From Brevibacillus composti (GTDB lineage Bacteria; Bacillota; Bacilli; Brevibacillales; Brevibacillaceae), in the NCBI RefSeq assembly GCF_016406105.1, contig NZ_CP066308.1, positions 72,501-136,500 of the forward strand: a stretch of DNA of 64,000 bases, read 5' to 3'. Below the pieces are notes generated by a model that made no database searches, was not told where the DNA came from, and saw only the letters and a list, made by a program, of their open reading frames with translations. Both the position numbers and the translations under genes were made by a program. Below, in pieces: positions 51,331 to 59,994 of the stretch. Within the stretch, counting starts at the first letter, position 1, and each line of letters starts with the position of its first letter.

Positions 51331-51354
51331 AATCGTTACCTATTTGTAACGATT
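51331..51354 (+). promoter_or_regulatory. Inverted repeat upstream of the secreted protein gene
   Basis: AATCGTTAC, 6 nt, GTAACGATT is a perfect 9-6-9 inverted repeat about 55 nt before the start codon. It may be an operator or an mRNA hairpin. The arms recall, but do not fit, the Bacillus Zur box spacing. Confidence 0.5.
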
Positions 51355-51410
51355 TTCCCCCATGCATTTCCTATGATGAAGGGAGTTGCATGGAAAAGGA
51401 GGCCTTTGTA

Positions 51411-53453
51411 ATGCACAAAAGCGCAAAAAAAGGACTGGCTGCGCTGATGGCGGCCACAGTTCTGACAGCACCGTTAGCCATGAGCCCGATGCAGGCGTAT
51501 GCCTTGTCGATTTATGATGTATCTGCGGACGATACCGATGTGGATGAAGAAACCGAATATACAATCGAGTTTGAAATTGAAGAGGATTTGCGCAGAGGGG
51601 ATACGATCACCATCAGCTTTCCTTCCCAGTATTCGCTGAAAAAAGTAAAGTCATCCGACGTGGATTTGAGGGACGGCAAGAGCAAGCGCCTCTCGATTGA
51701 TGATGTGAAAATCAGCACGCGCTATGTGGAGATTACGGTGGATGAGCGCATCAAAGCGGATACGGAGCTCATAGTGACCATCGACCGCGTCGTCAACCCC
51801 TCCAAGTCCGGCGATTACTCGATCGGGGTCGAAACCTCCAATGAACGAAACAGGACGGAAGAGATCGAAATCGGCGGACGCAGCTCGTCCGGCGGCAGCA
51901 GCTCCAAAAACATCACGATCAGCCAGAGCGATTATGAGGAGGGCTCCGAGACCTCGGTTACCATCGGAAGATTCGATTTGGGCGGATCGGATAAGCTGAG
52001 ACAAGGAAAATACATTTACGTCGATTTCCCGCACCGGGACATGCTGCCCAGTAAAATCAGCGCCTCAGACGTAAAGATTAACGGCACGCGTGCCTCCGCG
52101 GTCTCGATTACCGGCAACACCCGCGTCCGGATCGAAATACCGAGAGGCGTAGACGGGGACAAGTACATCAAGTTGGAGTTCGATTCCTCGGCAGGGATCA
52201 AAAACCCGCCACCGGGAACCAAGTATACCTACGCCGTTTCCTATGAGAACCGCGATTATGAAACCAAGACCTTTGAGGTCAAATCGGCAAAGACAAAAGA
52301 ATTTGACGTGAGGCTCTCTGACAAGGGAGTCGGGGCGCGCAGCAGCTACAGCTTTGACGTCAGCCTCACAGAGAGAGTCTACGCCAACGCGCTAGTGACG
52401 ATCGAATTCCCGCGCAGCGAAATGGTTCCGCCGGTCCTGTCCAATCTCGATGTGAAGGTAAACGGGCACCATGTCGCCAACCTGGGAGCGAATGGCAGCA
52501 AGGTGTCATTCCGTACGCCGAGCGGATTTGGCAACAGCAACAAGCTGAACATCGAGTTCGGGTACGATGCTTTCCTGAGGAATCCAAATGCGCCGGGCAG
52601 CTATCAGATCACCGTGGATGTGGAGGGCCGAAAATACCGCTCCAACACCTATGAGATCACCGGAGCGCCGCTGACGCCCACTCCTCCGGTAACGCCCGTG
52701 CCCGTCGATAACAGCACGGCTACGCTTGCGCTGAGCAAGACCGTTCCACAGGCTGTGACAGGGATGCAGGTCGGCATCAAGTCGCTGGGCGTGCCGCTGG
52801 TCCGCAACCGCGATTTCATCGAGATCGTCATGCCGGTTGGATTCCGCGTGCCAGCCTACATTGCTCCACAGGCCGTCACTGTCAACGGGGCCGCCTCGGC
52901 CTTTGTCGGGGTACGGGGACAAAACCTGATAATCATGCCGTCCCAGGACATCCCGGCGAAGACGGCTGTAAACATTAACCTGCTGGAGTCGGCAGGCGTC
53001 ACGACACCTGCGGCGGGAGGGGTTTACAGCATCGCAGTCTACTCTTCCGAAGAACCGGGGCTGTTGTTTGCCCGTCCGGTCAACGTCGTTCCGCCGAATG
53101 CGGTCACCTTCCAGGCCAGCGTCGGTTCCTTTATGAAGGGAGGACAGCGCGTTGCCTTGCCGGCGGCTCCGTTTGCCGTCAATGGACACACGCTCATGCC
53201 CGCCTCTTTCTTCCGCGACGGGCTGGGAGTTTCGACGACATTCACCAATACGACGGCGCGAATCGTCGGCAACGGCAAAACGATCCAATTCCGCGTCGGC
53301 TCCAATATCGCGACGCTGAACGGCAAGAATGTCACATTGCCGACCGCCGTCCAAGCGAGAAACAACGTGCCGGTTGTGCCTCTCCGCTTTGTGCTTGAGC
53401 AGTTGGGCTACAAGATCTCCTACAACAACGGCAGCTACGCGGTATTCAAATAA
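51411..53453 (+). CDS. Secreted multi-domain beta-rich protein with C-terminal copper-amine-oxidase-N-like stalk domain
   Basis: This 680-residue exported protein has a classical signal peptide (about 1-31, ending near QAYA). Four or so similar all-beta domains of about 115-120 residues follow (starts near 32, 155, 290 and 430). Each carries a GDxIxIxFPxxY-like strand (RRGDTITISFPSQYSL, RQGKYIYVDFPHRDML, YANALVTIEFPRSEMV, RNRDFIEIVMPVGFRV). After a Pro/Thr linker near 420 comes a C-terminal CuAO-N1-type domain (about 560-680) ending LRFVLEQLGYKISYNNGSYAVFK-like. It is probably a cell-wall or spore-surface structural protein. I do not know a named homologue. The start ATG has AAGGAGG 8 nt upstream. 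Confidence 0.85.
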   Translation: MHKSAKKGLAALMAATVLTAPLAMSPMQAYALSIYDVSADDTDVDEETEYTIEFEIEEDLRRGDTITISFPSQYSLKKVKSSDVDLRDGKSKRLSIDDVKISTRYVEITVDERIKADTELIVTIDRVVNPSKSGDYSIGVETSNERNRTEEIEIGGRSSSGGSSSKNITISQSDYEEGSETSVTIGRFDLGGSDKLRQGKYIYVDFPHRDMLPSKISASDVKINGTRASAVSITGNTRVRIEIPRGVDGDKYIKLEFDSSAGIKNPPPGTKYTYAVSYENRDYETKTFEVKSAKTKEFDVRLSDKGVGARSSYSFDVSLTERVYANALVTIEFPRSEMVPPVLSNLDVKVNGHHVANLGANGSKVSFRTPSGFGNSNKLNIEFGYDAFLRNPNAPGSYQITVDVEGRKYRSNTYEITGAPLTPTPPVTPVPVDNSTATLALSKTVPQAVTGMQVGIKSLGVPLVRNRDFIEIVMPVGFRVPAYIAPQAVTVNGAASAFVGVRGQNLIIMPSQDIPAKTAVNINLLESAGVTTPAAGGVYSIAVYSSEEPGLLFARPVNVVPPNAVTFQASVGSFMKGGQRVALPAAPFAVNGHTLMPASFFRDGLGVSTTFTNTTARIVGNGKTIQFRVGSNIATLNGKNVTLPTAVQARNNVPVVPLRFVLEQLGYKISYNNGSYAVFK

Positions 53454-53505
53454 GAATCCATCCACAAGTCAGCTGATGCAAAGACGGACATACACGAACC
53501 AGGAC

Positions 53506-53552
53506 AAGGGAGCATTTCTCGGTGAAAACCGGGAGATGCTCCCTTTCTCTTT
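53506..53552 (+). terminator. Terminator after the secreted protein gene
   Basis: A 17-bp stem (53506-53522 with 53529-53545; two G-U pairs) around TGAAAA, followed by a T/C-rich run. Confidence 0.82.
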
Positions 53553-53662
53553 CCCTGAATGGAAGGGAGCCCCGACCTTTTTCGAACCGGACAAATTGTT
53601 CTAAAAGGACATCCCCCTCCATATTTATGGTACAAGAACGGGTACGTGAGGAGGACAAAGAG

Positions 53663-53947
53663 ATGAACGACCATGTGAAACGTCCGCGCCACGAAGTCGT
53701 GATGATCAATCGGCGGAGCTTGGCGATTTCCGGAGTAAAAAACGTCGAGAGCTTTGATAGCGAGGAATTTTTGCTGGAAACAGAAGGCGGTTTTTTAACC
53801 ATCCGGGGGCAGAATCTGCATATGAAAAACCTGAGCTTGGAGACGGGCGAAGTGGCGATTGAGGGATTGGTACATGACATGGCCTACCTGGAGCAAGGGC
53901 AGGCCGCTGACCGGTCGAGAGGATTCTTCGGGAAGTTATTCAAGTGA
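53663..53947 (+). CDS. yabP: Spore cortex-related protein YabP
   Basis: This 94-residue YabP-family protein has the core RPRHEVVMINRRSLAISGVK, then VESFDSEEFLLETEGGFLTI and IRGQNLHMKNLSLETGEVAI. In Bacillus subtilis yabP is a sigma-E gene needed for spore cortex formation. It is start-stop overlapped (GTGA, 4 bp) with yabQ. ATG 53663 follows AGGAGG. No confident sigma-E promoter was found upstream. Confidence 0.92.
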   Translation: MNDHVKRPRHEVVMINRRSLAISGVKNVESFDSEEFLLETEGGFLTIRGQNLHMKNLSLETGEVAIEGLVHDMAYLEQGQAADRSRGFFGKLFK

Positions 53948-54516
53948 GCATCTCCGTTCAATTCCAGACCGTCATGGCCATGACAGCATGCGGCGCTTTG
54001 CTGGGGATGGGATTTGACACGTATCACGTATTGACGAGAAGAGGAAGGATCCCCTCCTGGCTCGCCTTCATCCTGGACATCTTGTTCTGGGTGGGCAGTA
54101 TGGGGCTGGTATTCTGGATCCTCATCCAGGTGAACGACGGAATTGTCCGTTTCCCCATTTTTCTGGGCATGCTGTTCGGCGCGTGGGTGTATTTTGTCAT
54201 AGGTAGTAAGAAGTATGTCCAATTCCTTCATGCCGTGATAAAATTTTTGCGATGGTTATATCGAACCATAGTACGGTTGATCAACATCCTGATTATCCGT
54301 CCCGTCTTGTTTTTGTATCAGCTGATTGTCATGCTGGTTACGTTTTTGGCGGGAATCGTCATGACGATTCTCGGTTTTTTCTGGAAGATGCTTCGGTGGA
54401 TCTCGTCTCCTTTTGCCAGATGGGGTCAGCATTTGGGGAAAAGAATATACAAGAGTTGGGCAGGAATCTGGGGTTCTTGGAAGAAGTGGTTATTCTCAGG
54501 AAAGAAGCAGAAGTAA
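53944..54516 (+). CDS. yabQ: Spore cortex biosynthesis protein YabQ
   Basis: This 190-residue membrane protein has five hydrophobic segments and a basic, aromatic C-terminal tail. YabQ is a mother-cell protein located around the forespore and required for cortex. The start is GTG 53944, overlapping yabP by 4 bp. The conserved N-terminus SVQFQTVMAMTACGALLGMG and following DTYHVLTRRGRIPSW fit the family. It is followed by divIC. Confidence 0.9.
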   Translation: MSISVQFQTVMAMTACGALLGMGFDTYHVLTRRGRIPSWLAFILDILFWVGSMGLVFWILIQVNDGIVRFPIFLGMLFGAWVYFVIGSKKYVQFLHAVIKFLRWLYRTIVRLINILIIRPVLFLYQLIVMLVTFLAGIVMTILGFFWKMLRWISSPFARWGQHLGKRIYKSWAGIWGSWKKWLFSGKKQK

Positions 54517-54537
54517 CTCTTATCGAGGTGGCAAACA

Positions 54538-54852
54538 TTGAAAACCGTCCCCCCCTCTCAAATGAATAATCGAAAAGGACAAAAGCGAAGAATTCGCCTT
54601 GTTCTCTTCTTTGTTCTTTGCGTGTTTGTCTGGACTGGCTATACCCTATATTTGCAAAGCGGGGTTCTGGCGGAAAAGAAGGCAGAACTCAATGCGCTGA
54701 AGCAGGAGATGGCTATCGTCCAGAAGGAACAGGCGGAGCTTACCTATAAAGCGAGCCGTCTCTACGATCAGGAATACGTGGCCGAACTGGCAAGGAAGCA
54801 ATTCTTTTATACAAAGCCGGGCGAAAGCATATACGTGATCCCGGAGAAATAA
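54538..54852 (+). CDS. divIC: Cell division protein DivIC
   Basis: This 104-residue bitopic protein has a cytoplasmic basic N-terminus, one membrane helix (about 23-40) and an extracellular coiled coil (about 45-85, EKKAELNALKQEMAIVQKEQ). It ends with ARKQFFYTKPGESIYVIPE. DivIC (FtsB-like) forms a divisome complex with FtsL and DivIB. The start is TTG 54538 after GAGGTGG. An internal ATG eight codons on (54562) is a weaker alternative. Confidence 0.93.
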   Translation: MKTVPPSQMNNRKGQKRRIRLVLFFVLCVFVWTGYTLYLQSGVLAEKKAELNALKQEMAIVQKEQAELTYKASRLYDQEYVAELARKQFFYTKPGESIYVIPEK

Positions 54853-54894
54853 GAGATCGGGGATATCTTCACCAGAGGGAGGCCTTTCACGTCC

Positions 54895-55263
54895 ATGGGA
54901 GTTGAAGTCGGGAGCAAACTGGAAGGGAAAGTGACAGGCATCACGAAATTCGGTGCTTTCGTGGAGTTGCCCGGAGGAGAAACGGGGCTTGTCCACATCA
55001 GTGAGATTGCAGCGACTTATGTGAAAGATATTCACGAGCATTTGAAGCTCGGGGACAAGGTGACCGTCATCGTGCTCAATATCCGTGACGGCAAGATCGG
55101 CCTCTCGATCAAAAAGGCCCAGGAAAGGGAGCGGCCGTCTCGCCCTCATCAACGGGAGCGGACCGAAGGATTTGAAGAGAAGCTGAATCGGTTTATCAAA
55201 GAGAGTGAAGACCGGCAGACATCCCTGCGCAAGAAGAGGGACAAGAGGGGAAGAAGCCGCTGA
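54895..55263 (+). CDS. yabR: S1-domain RNA-binding protein YabR
   Basis: This 122-residue protein has one S1 domain (about 1-72: GSKLEGKVTGITKFGAFVEL, GLVHISEIA, IGLSIKKAQ). A basic, Arg/Lys/Glu-rich tail follows. YabR resembles general stress protein 13 and the S1 domains of polynucleotide phosphorylase. Its target RNA is unknown. It follows divIC, as in Bacillus. Confidence 0.92.
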   Translation: MGVEVGSKLEGKVTGITKFGAFVELPGGETGLVHISEIAATYVKDIHEHLKLGDKVTVIVLNIRDGKIGLSIKKAQERERPSRPHQRERTEGFEEKLNRFIKESEDRQTSLRKKRDKRGRSR

Positions 55264-55513
55264 GAGCGGAAAAGTTAGAGTATTTTGATTTTTCTTTCTT
55301 ATGGAAATGCGCAATTTGACGAGAAAAACAGGAAGGGCATTTTAAGATTATGACGAATGTATATGACAAGCCCGTTTCGCTAAGCGCGAATCACCTGTCA
55401 GCCGACGTAGACCGCCAAGACGTCGGTTTTTTTTTGTCTTTGGAAGGAAAATGCGCCGCTTCCGTCGGGCAAATGGGCGGAAGGGCCGTTTTTTGTCCAA
55501 ACACGGCAATGAT
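55264..55513 (+). other. Intergenic stretch before spoIIE
   Basis: No gene or tRNA was recognised here (Bacillus subtilis has tRNA genes at this place). The interval from yabR to spoIIE (356 bp) contains a terminator at 55402 and then the spoIIE promoter with Spo0A boxes. Confidence 0.6.
55402..55435 (+). terminator. Terminator after yabR
   Basis: CCGACGT pairs with ACGTCGG around an 11-nt loop, followed by T9. Confidence 0.85.
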
Positions 55514-55581
55514 TTTGTCGCACGATTCTAGGAATACACTTTGGTTTTTTGACAAAATTTACATCCCCCCCTTCGTATAAT
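55514..55581 (+). promoter_or_regulatory. spoIIE promoter with Spo0A boxes
   Basis: TTGACA (55549-55554) and TATAAT (55576-55581) are 21 nt apart, too far for an ordinary promoter but the spacing known for Spo0A-activated spoIIE and spoIIG promoters. A Spo0A box TTTGACAAA (complement TTTGTCAAA) overlaps the -35 at 55548-55556. A near-match TTTGTCGCA lies at 55514-55522. Confidence 0.78.
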
Positions 55582-55619
55582 GGTAACCACATTGATACGT
55601 AACGGGGTGGTGTAACGTC

Positions 55620-58091
55620 ATGATCAGTAAGAACATAACCGATACCGGCCACGTCTGGGCACGCCGCGTCTCCGAGCAGTGGGACGCCTCGACGGGAAGC
55701 TGGGGAGAGCGCATCGCAGAGACAGCGGAGAAATGGAAGCTGCTGCCGTTTTTGATGGGGTTTTTACTGGGACGAGCCTTGATCCTCGAGGAGCTGACTC
55801 CTTTTATCGTTCCGTATTTCATGGTGATGTACTACCTGCGCAAGGATACCGTAGTGGCTTGCGGACTTGCCCTCATCCTCGGTGCCTTTACGCATACGGT
55901 TCCGATGGGCTTGCAGGCTGTGATGAGCGTGGTGCTGGCACTCGCTGTCTGCAAGTGGAGCGAGCGTCTGCGGCGCAAGGATTTCTCGCGTACGCCGCTG
56001 CTGGTGTTGTTCACCGTCTTTGCCAGCCATTTGTTGTTTGATACCATCACGAATCAAGTCTCGACCTATTCGCTCGTCATGGTGGCGGTGGAGGCCATTC
56101 TCAGCTTCGTCCTGACGCTGATTTTCATCCAGTCGCTCTCCATCATTCATCTGGCAAAGCCGTATGAGCCGCTGAAAAATGAAGAGATCGTCTCTCTTGT
56201 CATCTTGCTGGCCTCCCTGATGACCGGCACTGTCGACTGGTCGATCGAGGGATTGTCGATGGAGAATGTCCTCTCCCGCTACCTGCTTCTCTTGTTTGCC
56301 TTTACCGGCGGAGGGACGATTGGCGCGGCCGTGGGGGTCGTCACGGGTTTGATCCTCAGTCTGGCCAATGTCAGTGCGCTGATGCAGATCAATCTGCTGG
56401 CATTTTCCGGTCTTCTGGCCGGATTGCTGAAGGAAGGCGGCAAAGTGGGCGTATCCGCGGGATTGCTCATCGGCACGGCGATTCTCGCGATTTACGGCGG
56501 GGCGGAAGAGACCCTGTATCTGTCGCTGATCGAGACCGGACTGGCGATCGTCCTGTTTTTGCTGACGCCTGCGAGCGTGTGGAAGAATGTCTCCCGGTTC
56601 ATTCCCGGCACGCCGGAAAATCTGCAATCCCATCAGGCGTACATGCGCCGGGTGCGGGATGTGACAGCCGGAAAGATTCAGCAGTTCTCCGAGCTGTTCG
56701 TCCAATTGTCGCGCAGCTTTGCGCAGACGGCCGACGCGGATGAACCGGAGCAGCAGACCGATGCCTTTTTGAGTCGGGTGACCGAATTTACCTGCCAGCG
56801 CTGCTGGAAAAGGGAGCAGTGCTGGGAGCGAGATACAGAGGCCATCTATCAGGGGATGATCTGGCTGGCGGAGAAAGTGCAGGAGTCCGGCTCGCTAAGC
56901 GGGGTGACGCCGCCCCGCGACTGGGAGCGAAAGTGCATCAAGGCAGAAAAAGTCATGACGATCATGGAGCAGGAGTATGATCGCCAGCAATCCTTTGATA
57001 TCCTGCGAAAGCAAGTGAAGGAAAGCCGCAGGTTGGTGGCCGATCAGCTCTCCGGCGTCTCCCGGGTGATGAGCGATTTCGCCCGTGAGATCCAGCGGGA
57101 AGGGATGGAGCTGAGCCTGCAGGAAAAGCAAGTGTCGCAGGCCTTGGAGGGTCTTGGCCTGTCCGTCCGGCGCGTGGAGATCCACAATCTGGAGGAGGGC
57201 AAGGTCGATATCGAGATCAGCCAGCCCAGCTGCTATGGCCGGGATGAATGCGCCAAGATCGTGGCGCCGATGTTGACGGAGATTTTGGGGGAAAATATCG
57301 TGGTCAAAGAGCGTCACTGTGAGGCGCAAAAGGATGGGACCTGCACGATGTGCCTGGCTTCGGCAAAGACCTTTGAGATCGAGATCGGCGTCGCCGGAGC
57401 GGCCAAGGACGGAAAGCTGCTCTCCGGTGACAGCTTCCGCACGATGGATCTGGGAAATGGCAAGATGGCGCTGGCGATCAGCGACGGGATGGGAAATGGC
57501 GAGAGGGCCTATCTGGAGAGCCAGTCGGCACTCGACATGCTGCAGCAGCTGCTGCGCTCCGGTCTCGACGAAAAGCTGTCGATCAAGACGGTCAATTCGG
57601 TGCTGGCCCTGCGGTCGACGGATGAGATGTTTGCCACCGTAGATTTGGCGCTGGTGGACCTGCAGACGGCCCATACCCGGTTCGTAAAAATCGGATCGAC
57701 ACCCAGCTTCGTCAAGCGGGGGACAGATGTCATTACCATTACGGCAAATAACCTTCCCGTCGGCATTCTGGAGGAGATCGAAGTAGACGTGATCTCCCGC
57801 ACGCTCAAACCGGGCGATCTGTTGATCATGATGTCCGATGGGATCTACGAGGCACCGCGGCATATCGAGAACCGTCAGGCGTGGATGAAGCGGATTTTGT
57901 CCGAGCTGGAGACCGACGATCCGCAGGAAGTGGCTGATCTTTTGTTGGAGCGGGTCATCCGGCAGCATTCCGGGCAGATTGTCGACGATATGACGGTGCT
58001 GGTAGCGAGAATCGACAGATTTATTCCGCAATGGTCGGCGATCCAGGTGCACGGAATGCCCAAGCTGGAGCGGCCGAGAATCGTCAGTTGA
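55620..58091 (+). CDS. spoIIE: Stage II sporulation protein E
   Basis: This 823-residue phosphatase has a membrane N-terminal part of about ten helices (about 40-325), a central FtsZ-interaction region (about 330-590) and a C-terminal PP2C domain (about 600-805). Metal-binding aspartates lie in ISDGMGNGERA and MMSDGIYEAPR. It dephosphorylates SpoIIAA in the forespore, releasing sigma-F, and helps place the polar septum. ATG 55620 follows GGGGTGG. The 21-nt spaced promoter with Spo0A boxes upstream fits activation by Spo0A~P. Confidence 0.97.
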   Translation: MISKNITDTGHVWARRVSEQWDASTGSWGERIAETAEKWKLLPFLMGFLLGRALILEELTPFIVPYFMVMYYLRKDTVVACGLALILGAFTHTVPMGLQAVMSVVLALAVCKWSERLRRKDFSRTPLLVLFTVFASHLLFDTITNQVSTYSLVMVAVEAILSFVLTLIFIQSLSIIHLAKPYEPLKNEEIVSLVILLASLMTGTVDWSIEGLSMENVLSRYLLLLFAFTGGGTIGAAVGVVTGLILSLANVSALMQINLLAFSGLLAGLLKEGGKVGVSAGLLIGTAILAIYGGAEETLYLSLIETGLAIVLFLLTPASVWKNVSRFIPGTPENLQSHQAYMRRVRDVTAGKIQQFSELFVQLSRSFAQTADADEPEQQTDAFLSRVTEFTCQRCWKREQCWERDTEAIYQGMIWLAEKVQESGSLSGVTPPRDWERKCIKAEKVMTIMEQEYDRQQSFDILRKQVKESRRLVADQLSGVSRVMSDFAREIQREGMELSLQEKQVSQALEGLGLSVRRVEIHNLEEGKVDIEISQPSCYGRDECAKIVAPMLTEILGENIVVKERHCEAQKDGTCTMCLASAKTFEIEIGVAGAAKDGKLLSGDSFRTMDLGNGKMALAISDGMGNGERAYLESQSALDMLQQLLRSGLDEKLSIKTVNSVLALRSTDEMFATVDLALVDLQTAHTRFVKIGSTPSFVKRGTDVITITANNLPVGILEEIEVDVISRTLKPGDLLIMMSDGIYEAPRHIENRQAWMKRILSELETDDPQEVADLLLERVIRQHSGQIVDDMTVLVARIDRFIPQWSAIQVHGMPKLERPRIVS

Positions 58092-58106
58092 AATATGGTG
58101 AGAGAG

Positions 58107-58135
58107 GCAGCCTTTATGCGTAAAGGCTGCTTTTT
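58107..58135 (+). terminator. spoIIE terminator
   Basis: GCAGCCTTTA pairs with TAAAGGCTGC around TGCG, T5. Confidence 0.9.
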
Positions 58136-58203
58136 GTTTGGAAGTTTGGCCGCAGCGAAAAAGATATGCCTTGAATGGAAATGAAGGATTTTTAAATATT
58201 ACC

Positions 58204-58255
58204 TGATTGATTTTGACCATTTTTGATTGTTTGTGACTGTTTTATCGTTTATAAT
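58204..58255 (+). promoter_or_regulatory. fru operon promoter with direct-repeat operator
   Basis: Two tandem 20-bp repeats (58204-58223 and 58224-58243; 16 of 20 identical, core TGATTG-N5-TGAC) abut each other. The -10 TATAAT is at 58250-58255. An inverted TGATTG (CAATCA) follows at 58262. DeoR-type FruR repressors bind repeated sites, so this is the likely operator. Confidence 0.55.
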
Positions 58256-58312
58256 CAGAAGCAATCAAGACCTATTCTTTTTCTTCTCTCTTGAGTGTGA
58301 AAGGAGATCATC

Positions 58313-59068
58313 ATGCTTACGCCCGAACGACATCAACTGATTTTGAGCATGCTTAAGGAAAAAGGAGTCGCGCGCATCCAGGAACTGGTGGAGCAGACCG
58401 GCGCATCGGAATCCACGGTCAGACGAGACTTGATCGAGCTGGAGGAAAAGCGGTTGGTAAAGCGTGTCCACGGGGGAGCCGCTTGGCCGCAAAACAAAAT
58501 TGAAGAGCCTTCGATTCAGGAGAAATCCGTAAAATACGCCCAGCAAAAAATTGCAATTGCCCGGTATGCGGCCAGTCTAATCGAGGAGCATGATTCCATT
58601 TTTATCGATGCCGGCACGACGACCAGCCAAATGCTGCCCTTTATCCCGCATGACCAGATCGTCGTGGTGACCAACGGCGTCGACATCGCCCTGGAGCTGA
58701 GCAAAAGAAAGATCAAGACGATCCTGCTCGGGGGCGAATTGAAAGCGGCTACATTGTCGTTGGTTGGACCCGATGCCTTAAAAACGATTAGCCAGTACCG
58801 CTTCGACAAATGCTTTCTCGGCATGAACGGCGTCGACGGCGAGCACGGACTGACGACGCCGGACCCGGACGAGGCATACGTCAAGCAGCTGGCGCTTCAA
58901 TATTCGGACGCACGCTATGTCTTGTGCGATTCGACCAAGTTCTCCCGGGTTACCTTTGCCAAGGTGGGGGAGCTGGACCAGGTGACCGTGATTACCGATG
59001 ACGGCTTGGATGCGGAACAGAACAGCTATTACGCCATACGGACACAACTAAAAGTGGTGAAAGCATGA
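58313..59068 (+). CDS. fruR: DeoR-family regulator of the fructose operon
   Basis: This 251-residue regulator has an N-terminal DeoR helix-turn-helix (about 1-57, GASESTVRRDLIELEEKRLV) and a C-terminal sugar-phosphate-sensing domain (about 75-235, DAGTTTSQML and LLGGELKAATLSLVG). It would repress fruK-fruA until fructose-1-phosphate appears. It overlaps fruK by 4 bp (ATGA). The start is ATG 58313. Tandem repeats upstream are candidate operators. Confidence 0.92.
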   Translation: MLTPERHQLILSMLKEKGVARIQELVEQTGASESTVRRDLIELEEKRLVKRVHGGAAWPQNKIEEPSIQEKSVKYAQQKIAIARYAASLIEEHDSIFIDAGTTTSQMLPFIPHDQIVVVTNGVDIALELSKRKIKTILLGGELKAATLSLVGPDALKTISQYRFDKCFLGMNGVDGEHGLTTPDPDEAYVKQLALQYSDARYVLCDSTKFSRVTFAKVGELDQVTVITDDGLDAEQNSYYAIRTQLKVVKA

Positions 59069-59982
59069 TCTACACAGTAACGTTGAATCCATCGATCGAC
59101 TACCATATCTGGCTGGACGCCTGGAGAGAAGGAGAGATTCAACAGGCAAAAAAGGAACGGAAAGTGGCCGGAGGCAAGGGCATCAATGTATCGAAGGTGC
59201 TGGGCATCCTCGGCATGGAGAGCAGGGCGCTGGGGTTTGCCGGCGGATTTACGGGCGCGTTTATCCGGCAAGAGCTGGAGCAGGAAGGGATCGTTCATCA
59301 GTTTATTCAGCTGGAACAGGAGTCCCGGATCAATCTCAAGATCAAAGCCCAGAGTGAAACCGACATCAGCGGCGTGCCGCCGCATATTCCGCCGGAAGCG
59401 CTGGCTGCGCTCTCCCGTCAGCTGGATCAACTGACAGCCGATGACGTGCTGGTGCTGGCCGGCAGTTTGCCTCCTGGCGTGCCAGAGCATTTCTACCAGT
59501 CCATCCTGAAGCGGCTCGGTCCCAGGGGCGTGCGGGTTTTTCTGGACGCGAGCGGAAAGGCACTGGCTGACAGCTTGCCGGAGCGCCCCTTTCTCATCAA
59601 GCCCAATCACCACGAGCTGGGGGAACTGTACGGAGTTGCCATCTCCACGCCGCAGGAGGCGATCATCTACGGAAAAAAAGCATGGGAGGCCGGCGCGCGT
59701 CATGTCATTGTCTCCATGGCGGGGCAGGGCGCGGTGCTCGTCAGCGATCACGGCGTATATACAGCCGACATCCCGAGACAGGCTCCGGTTAACTCGATCG
59801 GCGCAGGCGATTCCGTGGTGGCCGGATTCTTGTACGCGCTCCTGCAGGGACAGGAGATCGAGGAGGCCTTTCGCTTCGCCATCGCGACCGGCAGTGCGAC
59901 CGCGCTGTCGGAAGGTTTTTGCACACGAGAGAAAATTGGCGAGCTTATTCCGAGGATTACGATCACAAAGGTGGAAGGATAA
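59065..59982 (+). CDS. fruK: 1-phosphofructokinase
   Basis: This 305-residue PfkB-family kinase phosphorylates fructose-1-phosphate to fructose-1,6-bisphosphate. Motifs are the N-terminal YTVTLNPSIDYHIWL, GGKGINVSKVL and the C-terminal catalytic signature INSIGAGDSVVAGF (NSIGAGDSVVAGF). It is coupled to fruR by a 4-bp overlap, and fruA follows after 12 bp. Confidence 0.95.
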   Translation: MIYTVTLNPSIDYHIWLDAWREGEIQQAKKERKVAGGKGINVSKVLGILGMESRALGFAGGFTGAFIRQELEQEGIVHQFIQLEQESRINLKIKAQSETDISGVPPHIPPEALAALSRQLDQLTADDVLVLAGSLPPGVPEHFYQSILKRLGPRGVRVFLDASGKALADSLPERPFLIKPNHHELGELYGVAISTPQEAIIYGKKAWEAGARHVIVSMAGQGAVLVSDHGVYTADIPRQAPVNSIGAGDSVVAGFLYALLQGQEIEEAFRFAIATGSATALSEGFCTREKIGELIPRITITKVEG

Positions 59983-59994
59983 GGGGGAACGCAT

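Noticed and set aside
51331-51354. Reading the inverted repeat as a Zur box
   Set aside because: The Bacillus Zur site has arms separated by one base. Here the spacer is six, so only the arm sequence is loosely similar.
55264-55400. tRNA genes, as found here in Bacillus subtilis
   Set aside because: No cloverleaf, T-loop GTTCRANNC pattern or CCA end was seen.
55350-55580. A small gene between yabR and spoIIE
   Set aside because: The frame runs through a clear terminator and the spoIIE promoter, with no Shine-Dalgarno.
56895-58220. A long open frame antisense to spoIIE (about 440 codons), and similar ones opposite mfd, hmp, dnaX and fruA
   Set aside because: They are composition-driven shadows in GC-rich coding DNA, with no family match or start signals.
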